Positions 52,299 to 59,926 of a DNA stretch of 64,000 nucleotides are shown piece by piece. The notes beneath the pieces were generated by a model. The model saw only the letters and a list, made by a program, of their open reading frames with translations, did no database searches and was not told the origin of the DNA. The translations under genes were made by a program, and so were the position numbers. The DNA comes from Christiangramia lutea (lineage in GTDB: Bacteria > Bacteroidota > Bacteroidia > Flavobacteriales > Flavobacteriaceae): NCBI RefSeq assembly GCF_022489035.1, contig NZ_JAKVTV010000001.1, positions 310,001 to 374,000 of the forward strand. The letters run 5' to 3'. Within the stretch, counting starts at the first letter, position 1. Each line of letters begins with the position of its first letter.

Positions 52299-53522
52299 GT
52301 GCAGGGAATTTACAACGTACTGGTAAAACTAAGCGGAGTCGTTCTGAAATCGGCGGGTAAATTTAGTCCGAAACTCAAAGATTTTACCGAGGGCAGAAAA
52401 GACCTCTTTTCAAATCTGGAAAATAAGATCGACCCTAATTACGATCATTTCTGGATTCATGCTGCTTCCCTTGGTGAATTCGAAATGGCAGTACCGGTCC
52501 TTAAAATGCTAAAAGACAAATATCCCGATACAAGGACCGTAGTGAGCTTCTTTTCACCTTCGGGTTTCAAGAATAAAAAAAAGCATGACCTCGTTGATCT
52601 ATTTACTTACCTACCACTGGACACCACTGAAAATGCAGAGAGGTTCCTGGATATCATCCAGCCGAAAATGGCATTTTTCATTAAATATGATTTCTGGCCT
52701 AACCTTCTAAATGAATTAAGAAATAGAGAAATAAGGACTTTTCTGGTTTCCGGAGTTTTTCGGAGAGACCAGGCATTTTTTAAGTCCTATGGCAAATGGA
52801 TGCGGGAATCATTAAAGGCCTTCGAGCATTTTTTTGTTCAGAATAAGGATTCTAAAGAATTACTGAATAATAATGGATTTAATAACGTAACTGTAAGTGG
52901 AGATACCAGGTTCGATCGTGTAGCCGCTCAACTGGAAACGGATAATCGTATTGATTTTATTGAAGAATTCAAAAACGATAAAATGCTTGTGGTATGCGGA
53001 AGTACCTGGCCTGAAGACGAATACCTTATCGTTAATTTCATCAATTCATCGGTAAAGATCAAATTCATTATTGCTCCCCACGAGATCAAAGAATCCAAGA
53101 TTAATAAGCTGGAAGAAAAATTAAACTTACCCACGGTAAAATATTCCGAAAAGGAAGGAAAAGATCTAAGTTCCTCTTCGGTTTTAATACTCGACACTAT
53201 TGGGTTACTGGGCAGAGCTTACAGTTATGCAGATATTGCCTACGTTGGTGGAGCTGCAGGAACCACTGGATTGCATAATATCCTGGAACCGGCAACTTTT
53301 GGAATTCCTATCATCATAGGTGAGAATTTTAGCAAATTTCCCGAGGCTAAAAAATTAAGAAGCCTGGCAGGCCTGTTTTCTGTTAAAAATTCAGAGGAAT
53401 TTTCTGCAATAATGACCAAATTATACACAAATTCTGATTTCAGGGAAAAGACGGGAATGATCGCAGGACACTTTATAAGTAGCAATACCGGTGCAACAAG
53501 AAGCCTGGAGGAATACCTGTAA
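52299..53522 (+). CDS. waaA: 3-deoxy-D-manno-octulosonic acid (KDO) transferase
   Basis: This 407-residue protein has the WaaA patterns FWIHAASLGEFEMAVPVL, FIKYDFWPNLLNEL and YVGGAAGTTGLHNILEPA. It adds KDO to lipid A precursor at the inner membrane, which supports a Gram-negative host. The start is GTG at 52299. The typical N-terminal membrane segment is reduced. Confidence 0.92.
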   Translation: MQGIYNVLVKLSGVVLKSAGKFSPKLKDFTEGRKDLFSNLENKIDPNYDHFWIHAASLGEFEMAVPVLKMLKDKYPDTRTVVSFFSPSGFKNKKKHDLVDLFTYLPLDTTENAERFLDIIQPKMAFFIKYDFWPNLLNELRNREIRTFLVSGVFRRDQAFFKSYGKWMRESLKAFEHFFVQNKDSKELLNNNGFNNVTVSGDTRFDRVAAQLETDNRIDFIEEFKNDKMLVVCGSTWPEDEYLIVNFINSSVKIKFIIAPHEIKESKINKLEEKLNLPTVKYSEKEGKDLSSSSVLILDTIGLLGRAYSYADIAYVGGAAGTTGLHNILEPATFGIPIIIGENFSKFPEAKKLRSLAGLFSVKNSEEFSAIMTKLYTNSDFREKTGMIAGHFISSNTGATRSLEEYL

Positions 53523-53632
53523 AAATCAAAATCTTTCACCTTAACATTCTCTGCTAAAAAAACCTAAAATTAAATCCGGGAATAGGTTTTTAGTGTAATT
53601 TCGATCTCTATAACCAATAAACTATTTTAAAA

Positions 53633-53872
53633 ATGAAACGTTTATCAATTCTGGCAAGTGCCCTGTTTTTGATCTCATCGGTAACAATTTCCTGTAGAGA
53701 CACATCAGATAAGGAAACTATTGTGAGAGAGGTTGAAGTAGAAAAAGAAGTAAAAACTCCCGAGGAGGCTGAAGAAAAAGAAGGAATCCTGGAGAGAACC
53801 GCTAAAGAAGTGGATAAAGAAATTAATAAGGAGATCGACGAAGAGATCGATAAAATTGGAGATGACAACTAA
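53633..53872 (+). CDS. Small lipoprotein, charged
   Basis: This 79-residue protein has a signal peptide with lipobox-like VTISC (cysteine about residue 22). A charged, glutamate- and lysine-rich helical tail follows (EVEKEVKTPEEAEEKEG and KEVDKEINKEIDEEIDKI). Function unknown. It starts the mature part with CRDT, as does the next gene, indicating common ancestry. Confidence 0.75.
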   Translation: MKRLSILASALFLISSVTISCRDTSDKETIVREVEVEKEVKTPEEAEEKEGILERTAKEVDKEINKEIDEEIDKIGDDN

Positions 53873-53937
53873 ATATTCGTTTTTTTTACGACCTTGTATA
53901 TCAGAAACATTATTAAACCACTCCAAAATTTAAAAAG

Positions 53938-54399
53938 ATGAAAAAACCAATTTTAATGCTGGCATTCATACTGTCTTTGGGAGTTCTATTTACTTCCTGC
54001 AGGGATACAGCTAAAGAAAAGGAAAGTGAAGAGACAGAAATGTCTGAAGATATGGATGAAGTCGATGAGGTAGAAGACATGGATGATGACCTTAACGACG
54101 ATATGAATAGCGTTGAAAGTGACATCGAACAGGCTGCCGATGATGCCGGTGATGCTGTTAATAACGCGACAAGAGAGACTGGAGATGCCATCGATAAAGC
54201 AGGAAACGAAGTTGAAGGTGCAGCAAAAAAGACAGGTGATGCTATTAGCAAGGCTTATAAGGACACCGAAAGCGGGATTGAAAAAGCCGCTAAAAAGACA
54301 GGTGACGCTATTAATAAAACTGCAAATGATGTAGGAGATGCAGTTAACAAGGCCGCCGATGATGTGAAAAACGAGGTTAATAATACTGACGATAATTAA
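53938..54399 (+). CDS. LEA-like repeat lipoprotein
   Basis: This 153-residue lipoprotein (lipobox LFTSC) has an acidic stretch rich in Asp and Met (residues about 30-60), followed by repeated 11-residue-type motifs such as KKTGDAISKAYKD, KKTGDAINKTANDV and AVNKAADDV. The repeats resemble group 3 LEA and YtxH-like proteins, which protect against desiccation or osmotic stress. Function here is inferred. Confidence 0.78.
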   Translation: MKKPILMLAFILSLGVLFTSCRDTAKEKESEETEMSEDMDEVDEVEDMDDDLNDDMNSVESDIEQAADDAGDAVNNATRETGDAIDKAGNEVEGAAKKTGDAISKAYKDTESGIEKAAKKTGDAINKTANDVGDAVNKAADDVKNEVNNTDDN

Positions 54400-54423
54400 C
54401 CTCTGATTAAATAATATATTCTA

Positions 54424-54452
54424 AGCCCTTTTCTTCTGGAGAAGGGTTTTAA
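54424..54452. terminator. Intrinsic terminator between convergent genes
   Basis: CCCTTTTC / GAGAAGGG-type hairpin followed by TTTT. It ends the lipoprotein gene and may serve the XRE gene in reverse. Confidence 0.7.
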
Positions 54453-55216
54453 CTTTTAAAGGATTTCAGTTCTCGCTTTAATTCCTCCATAGATTGTTGT
54501 AATTCCTGGAAAAGTCCGCTATTGGAAGGATTATCCAGGTTGAATGTAAGTTTTGAATTTACCTGCCAGATTTCCTGGATATCATGCACATTGATTTCTA
54601 GCGGTAAATATTCCTCATTTAAGGAGATCAATAACACCTTGGAAGAATCGGGCATCTTCTGAAGTTTCTTTACCAGGACAGAATCATACATCACGATCAC
54701 ATAAACCCTGTTATTACTCGCCTCCTCAATACTGGAAACTGCCTTACCCATAACCCATTCACCAGGACGGTAATCTGGCAGCATACTATCTCCTTCTATC
54801 TGAAACCCACGGTAAGTTGCATTTCTAAATTCGGGAAGGGGAATATCAAAAGCTGGTAGTTGACTATACCATTCCACATCCTGGACGTTATGCGGGTAAC
54901 CTGCAGCCGCCTTTTGATTTACCAATATTATATTTTCGTTGTCGGCATTATCTACGGTTACTACTTTCGGGCTTACGTCACCTTTGGAGACTTTCAAATA
55001 TTTCTGCCCACTTTCACCAAATAACCACAGAGGATTAATTGCAAATTGCCGAAGTAGTTCGGCTACAATCTTTCCAGATAGTTTTGTTCGCCCCCTCTCA
55101 ATATCTGCCGTAGAATTCTTTATACCAAGTAACGCGGCGAATTCCGTCTGAGTGAAATTATTTTCTTCACGTACTTCTTTAAAATGCTTGATTTCAATAG
55201 ATCCAGGTGTGCCCAT
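54449..55216 (-). CDS. XRE-family regulator with LexA/S24-type peptidase domain
   Basis: An N-terminal helix-turn-helix (NFTQTEFAALLGIKNSTA, about residues 16-33) is joined to an S24 domain: a putative autocleavage Ala-Gly in QKAAAGY (about 100), the catalytic Ser in EGDSMLPDYRPG (about 150) and Lys in VLVKKLQK. A repressor that self-cleaves under DNA damage is expected. No prophage lies near it, so targets are unknown. Confidence 0.88.
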   Translation of the reverse strand: MGTPGSIEIKHFKEVREENNFTQTEFAALLGIKNSTADIERGRTKLSGKIVAELLRQFAINPLWLFGESGQKYLKVSKGDVSPKVVTVDNADNENIILVNQKAAAGYPHNVQDVEWYSQLPAFDIPLPEFRNATYRGFQIEGDSMLPDYRPGEWVMGKAVSSIEEASNNRVYVIVMYDSVLVKKLQKMPDSSKVLLISLNEEYLPLEINVHDIQEIWQVNSKLTFNLDNPSNSGLFQELQQSMEELKRELKSFKS

Positions 55217-55298
55217 AAATTAAATATTAGGAATATTTCCAAAATTTACTCAAAAATATTGGATTTAATCCTATTTAACTAAAAAAGCTGAAAAAATT

Positions 55299-57287
55299 TT
55301 AAAAATTGCTATACCTATCCTTAAAACCTAGCAGCCTCAAGGCATTCAATACTACCACGATCGTGGAACCCTCATGAAATACAACGGCAATTCCAATATT
55401 GGCCCAACCAAGAATTGTTGCAGGAAGTAAAAGAGCTACTACTCCTAAACTGATCCACAAATTCTGTTTAACGATTTGCTGGGCTTTACGGCTCAGAGCG
55501 ATAGCAAAAGGCAGTATTTCCAGTTTGTCTGCCATTAGGGCGATATCAGCGGTTTCCAGGGCAACATCACTTCCTGCCGCGCCCATTGCTATACCAACTG
55601 TACTGTTAGCCATAGCGGGCGCATCATTCACCCCATCGCCAACCATCGCGATCTTATTTTCCTCTTTTTTCAGCTGCTGAATACGTTTCACTTTTTCTTC
55701 AGGCAATAAACTTCCATAAGCATCAGTAAGTCCAATTTCTGAAGCTACTGCATCGGCAACTTCCTGGTTATCGCCAGTTAGCATGATCATTTTCCGGATG
55801 CCTATCTTTTTCAATTTAGCCAGGGTAAATTTGGCAGAACTCCTTGGAGTATCCATCAATCCAAGAATACCACTGAACTGATCATTATGTTGAATAAGCA
55901 TTACCGTTTTGCCATCCCTTTCTAGTTTTTTAACCTTTTCACGTACATCTGTAGGAACACCGCCTGACTCCTCATATAATTCAAGGTTCCCAATTTTTAT
56001 GAGATCGCCGTTGACCTTCCCTTGAATTCCCTTTCCCTGTATTGCTTCGGATTGAGTGGCTTCAGGAATACCATTCAACTCCTGCATTTTCTTTTTTCCA
56101 TCCCTTACCACAGCTTTAGCCAATGGATGATTACTGGAGCTTTCCAGGGCAATCACTTTTCTCAAAAACTCATCATTAGATAACCCATTCAATAGAATTA
56201 GATCGGTAAGTTTAGGTTTTCCTTCAGTAAGAGTTCCGGTTTTATCAAAGGCAAGTGCTCGCAAGGTCCCCAGATCTTCCAGAGGTTTTCCTCCTTTAAT
56301 TAGCACTCCTCCTTTCGCTGCCCGGGCGATACCACTTAATACAGCAGATGGAGTAGAAATAGCGAGAGCACAAGGACTTGCAGCTACAAGTGCAGCCATA
56401 GAACGATAAAAACTATCCTGCCAGGATTCATCTATCACCAGAAAAGAAAAATTCAGCAGAACGATCAGGATCAGGACTGCCGGCACGTAATATTTTTCAA
56501 ATTTATCGGCTAGCAACTGAGTAGGAGATTTTTTCTCCTGAGCCTCCTGTACCATCGTGATCAAACGGTTAAGGGTAGAATCATGAGATTCCTTGATCAC
56601 CCTCACCTCTATACTATTGTTTCCATTGATAGTTCCTGCATACACCCTGCTTTTCGCTGGAATCTGATCGTCTGAAATATAATCTGTCTTAGGGTCATTT
56701 ACAGGCACCTTATCTACCGGAATACTCTCCCCGGTAATAGGAGCCTGATTGATACTTGTTTTACCGTGGATTAGAACCCCGTCTGCACTTACCGAAGAAT
56801 TAGGTTTCACCCTAATGATATCACCAATCTTCAGATCTTTTATATCCACTTCAATATAATCTGCTCCCTCCTTTTTAAGCGCTTTACCAGGTGATAATTT
56901 GGTGAGAGATTCAATAGATTTTGTTGCCCTGTCCATGGCTAGATGCTCCAAAGCATGCCCCAGGCTAAAAAGGAACAAAAGTAAGGCTCCTTCCGCCCAT
57001 TTATCAAGAAATGCGGCACCAATTGCAGCCACAAGCATCAAAAAATCTATTTCAAAACGGCCTTTGGAAATTTCGGTGATCGCCTCTTTTAAAGTGTAAT
57101 ATCCTCCGAAGCCATAGGAGATAAGGAAAGAAATTACCACATACAGGTATGTAAGGCTCGAAAATCGATCTAAAATAAACCCGGTTACGAGAAATATACC
57201 GCTGAGAACGGCAAAGATCAATTCTGTTCTCTCCCCGAAAATTCCACCATGATGAGGTTTACAGCAACCGTGATTATGAATAGACAT
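55299..57287 (-). CDS. P1B-4-type heavy metal-transporting ATPase
   Basis: This 662-residue P-type ATPase has the SPC motif in TM4 (SPCALAISTPSAV, about residue 304), the phosphorylation site DKTGTLTEG (about 347), GDGVNDAPAMA and a C-terminal HEGST (about 637). SPC with HEG(S/G)T marks the P1B-4 group that exports Co2+, Zn2+ or Fe2+. The short N-terminus HNHGCCKPHHGG is His/Cys rich and may bind metal. A Fur-family gene lies upstream. Confidence 0.92.
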   Translation of the reverse strand: MSIHNHGCCKPHHGGIFGERTELIFAVLSGIFLVTGFILDRFSSLTYLYVVISFLISYGFGGYYTLKEAITEISKGRFEIDFLMLVAAIGAAFLDKWAEGALLLFLFSLGHALEHLAMDRATKSIESLTKLSPGKALKKEGADYIEVDIKDLKIGDIIRVKPNSSVSADGVLIHGKTSINQAPITGESIPVDKVPVNDPKTDYISDDQIPAKSRVYAGTINGNNSIEVRVIKESHDSTLNRLITMVQEAQEKKSPTQLLADKFEKYYVPAVLILIVLLNFSFLVIDESWQDSFYRSMAALVAASPCALAISTPSAVLSGIARAAKGGVLIKGGKPLEDLGTLRALAFDKTGTLTEGKPKLTDLILLNGLSNDEFLRKVIALESSSNHPLAKAVVRDGKKKMQELNGIPEATQSEAIQGKGIQGKVNGDLIKIGNLELYEESGGVPTDVREKVKKLERDGKTVMLIQHNDQFSGILGLMDTPRSSAKFTLAKLKKIGIRKMIMLTGDNQEVADAVASEIGLTDAYGSLLPEEKVKRIQQLKKEENKIAMVGDGVNDAPAMANSTVGIAMGAAGSDVALETADIALMADKLEILPFAIALSRKAQQIVKQNLWISLGVVALLLPATILGWANIGIAVVFHEGSTIVVVLNALRLLGFKDRYSNF

Positions 57288-57489
57288 TATCTATATTTTT
57301 ATATTCCAGAATAATTTTTAGATACATATTTCAGTTCATTGATTTCAATGGAAAAAAACAGTAACCAACGAGAAGAACCTCTACACAATACTTTATTCCG
57401 CCAACATTTAATAGCGTCGTGCATATACATATTTATACTTATTTAGATTCCCGACTAAGATATGCTGAAAAACATGCAATTGAAGTGCA

Positions 57490-57909
57490 TTATTCCAGAT
57501 TGGAACATTTGTCACAAATCCCTTTTATTACAAGATTGATATCCTTGCTTACAAAGCCTGGCGGTAAACTGATATGAGGGATCTTATGATCTGTCAAACA
57601 AACGGTCTCCTGACAGGTATCGCAATGGAAGTGCAGATGAAGATCTTGTGGCTGTCCAGATTCAGCGACTTTATCGTCCAAAGCATATTTTGAAACCCCT
57701 GTGCCGTCGTCGATCTGGTGCACCAGCCCATTTTTTTCAAAAGTCTTAATGGTGCGATATAAGGTAGTGCGTTCAGACCTGTCGAAATCTGCCTCCAGGT
57801 CATTAAGAGTTACGGCAACCTCCCTCTTTCGAAGAAATTTGTAAACAAGGATTCTTATGGCCGTTGGCCTGATTTGATGCTTTTTTAAAACAGATTCTAT
57901 TTCGCTCAT
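57490..57909 (-). CDS. Fur-family metal-responsive regulator
   Basis: This 139-residue protein has the winged-helix part (RTTLYRTIKTFEKNGLVHQI) and the metal sites HLHFHCDTC (about residues 92-100) and a C-terminal CDKC pair. The structural CxxC pairs suggest zinc binding. It could be Zur, Fur or PerR. The adjacent P-type ATPase suggests control of metal export. Confidence 0.9.
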   Translation of the reverse strand: MSEIESVLKKHQIRPTAIRILVYKFLRKREVAVTLNDLEADFDRSERTTLYRTIKTFEKNGLVHQIDDGTGVSKYALDDKVAESGQPQDLHLHFHCDTCQETVCLTDHKIPHISLPPGFVSKDINLVIKGICDKCSNLE

Positions 57910-57990
57910 TTTTAAAAGCCTTGAGCAAATTTAGTGCGAAATGAATTAATCAGGTAATAAAAATAGATTGAAAAATAACAGGATTATTTC

Positions 57991-58209
57991 CTAATTCTCG
58001 GAAAATACATTCTGATCAACACAGCAGCTACAGATCTTAGCATTTGTAAGCTGAAACTTCTCCCTTACAGAGGCAAGAGCAAGATTACCATTGGGAAAAA
58101 TCCCAAGGTAAATTCTTCCCAATACATCGGGAAGATCTTTACAGTTTTCGGCATGAACCTTAACTATCCCCAGGGCATTAGGTTTCTTGCTAGAATAATA
58201 ATATTGCAT
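57991..58209 (-). CDS. Small CxCC hypothetical protein
   Basis: This 72-residue protein has NAKICSCCVDQN near its C-terminus and otherwise no known domain. The thiols could bind metal. It lies directly upstream of fur on the same strand (81 bp). Function unknown, coding potential moderate. Confidence 0.55.
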   Translation of the reverse strand: MQYYYSSKKPNALGIVKVHAENCKDLPDVLGRIYLGIFPNGNLALASVREKFQLTNAKICSCCVDQNVFSEN

Positions 58210-58426
58210 CCCGCAATTTATTCTGATTTTAAATTGGGAAATATTCTTTTTAAAGTTTTTTTTAACGTTTTTAATAAAGGAATGTTAAAAAATAAAGCGG
58301 AAAAATAGCCTGTTCATTAATCAAAAAAATAAAAAAAAGTTTCGGAAAAAATGACCATAAAACCACTCCAGAATGGGATAAGCGTAAATTAATTAAAATG
58401 GACCGCTCATTTCAAGCCAGTTAAAA

Positions 58427-58765
58427 CTATAGCCCTTTTAACTCCAGTACCCAGAACCCGATTATTAGAATAAGAGAAATAAACATTCCCCCAAAAACCA
58501 TAAAAAGTCCGCGATTTTCTACTTTAATATTCTGGATCTCTTCTTCTAACATCTGTCTTTCAATATTTTCCAGCCTCAAATAATTCTTAACCCCAAGTTT
58601 AGAGGCTATCTTCCCTTTTGGGGTAAGCCTGATCTCTCCTCGGCGATTGATAGTAATTAACTCGTTTTGTCGTAGGGTATTAATAAAATTTATGGAAGTA
58701 TTCTGCCTCAGTTCAGACACCATCATACCCTCACGAAACTCAGCACTTTTCATCTGTGTTCCCAT
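58427..58765 (-). CDS. Hypothetical winged-helix-like protein with C-terminal membrane helix
   Basis: This 112-residue protein has an N-terminal part rich in helix and strand (FINTLRQNELITINRRGEIRLTPKGKI), which resembles a winged helix, then a charged helix and a C-terminal transmembrane segment (GGMFISLILIIGFWVLELKG). It may be a tail-anchored protein. No family recognised. Confidence 0.6.
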   Translation of the reverse strand: MGTQMKSAEFREGMMVSELRQNTSINFINTLRQNELITINRRGEIRLTPKGKIASKLGVKNYLRLENIERQMLEEEIQNIKVENRGLFMVFGGMFISLILIIGFWVLELKGL

Positions 58766-58987
58766 ATTAGTATTTCATTAACTTTTGATATTTCTAATTA
58801 ACGAAAATTAACTTAATATTCAATATTTGCTACCTCTCCTATTATCAACATATTATCAACCAAGGTTATTAACATATAGGTAATTCAGGCAATACTAACG
58901 CAGATCATATTCTAAAATCGCTGTCGTTCCTGATTTTACAGGAATCAATTTAAACTGATCATTTCGTTTAACTTAAAACTCTAGGTC

Positions 58988-59851
58988 ATGATCAATATTT
59001 TAATAGCAACCGACTTTTCGAGAGAAGCCTATTGCGCTCTTTATTATACGACTCGTTTGTTTAAACATCAGGTTTCAAAATTTCATATCGTCAACTTTTA
59101 CGGAAATAAAATTCATAATACTATATATAGCCTTATTAACGAGGAGGAGTCCCTCAAAATACCGGAGTTAAAAAAGGAATCTGAGATCGATTCCCGGGAA
59201 ACCCTCTACCATATCATCAGGGACACCGGAATTGAAAGAGACAGGTTCGAGATAATATGTTCTGAAAAGAAATTACCTAACGGAATCCCTGAACTCGTTA
59301 GGACAAAAGAAATAGACCTGGTGGTAATGGGTACGAAAAATCATGGCGGCACCTTAAAAACGATCACAGGAACCAATACCACACGCATCATAGACGGTGC
59401 ACTACCTGTTCCGTTAATGATCATTCCGAGGGAACTTGATTTCCAGCCCCCGATTCATATTGGATTCGCCAGTGAACTTATTTTTGAATTTAATTTTGAG
59501 GCTCTGAAACTGCTAAAGAGCATCGCAAAAACTTTCAAATCAAATATTACTTTGATCCATGATGGTAGAGAAACTGAAATGTCACAGCGACAGTGGAAAA
59601 ATTACAATGCTTTTAAAAACTTTTTCGAAGATGTGAAAGTAGATCTGAAATTTTCTTCCACCCATTTTGAGGTGTCAAGATCTATTGCCGATTTCGTAAA
59701 GAACAATCATATCGAAATGCTATGTATGAGTTATTACAAGCATTCGTTACCCGGAAAAATTTTCAGGGAACCGGTTGTTGAAAATCTTGATCGACATCTT
59801 TCATTTCCCTTCCTGATCTTACCAGATAAAGCAGTCAATAATATGAATTAG
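58988..59851 (+). CDS. Tandem universal stress protein
   Basis: This 287-residue protein contains two Usp domains. The first ends with LVVMGTKNHGGTLKTITGTNTT, a good nucleotide-binding site. The second (about residues 155-280) is less conserved. It is likely a stress or growth-arrest protein of the cytoplasm. Confidence 0.88.
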   Translation: MINILIATDFSREAYCALYYTTRLFKHQVSKFHIVNFYGNKIHNTIYSLINEEESLKIPELKKESEIDSRETLYHIIRDTGIERDRFEIICSEKKLPNGIPELVRTKEIDLVVMGTKNHGGTLKTITGTNTTRIIDGALPVPLMIIPRELDFQPPIHIGFASELIFEFNFEALKLLKSIAKTFKSNITLIHDGRETEMSQRQWKNYNAFKNFFEDVKVDLKFSSTHFEVSRSIADFVKNNHIEMLCMSYYKHSLPGKIFREPVVENLDRHLSFPFLILPDKAVNNMN

Positions 59852-59873
59852 CATCATACAGATTTTAAACGAA

Positions 59874-59906
59874 AAGCGGTCGCCTGAAATCATCAAACGA
59901 CCGCTT
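59874..59906 (-). terminator. Probable terminator after the metalloprotease gene
   Basis: AAGCGGTCG (59874-59882) pairs with CGACCGCTT (59898-59906). On the minus strand TTTTCGTTT follows, so it is better placed for the metalloprotease gene than for the Usp gene. Confidence 0.65.
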
Positions 59907-59926
59907 CGAAATACTTTATTATTTAA

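Noticed and set aside
55399-55680. 93-codon ORF on the plus strand
   Set aside because: Antisense to the conserved ATP-binding and hinge region of the P-type ATPase.
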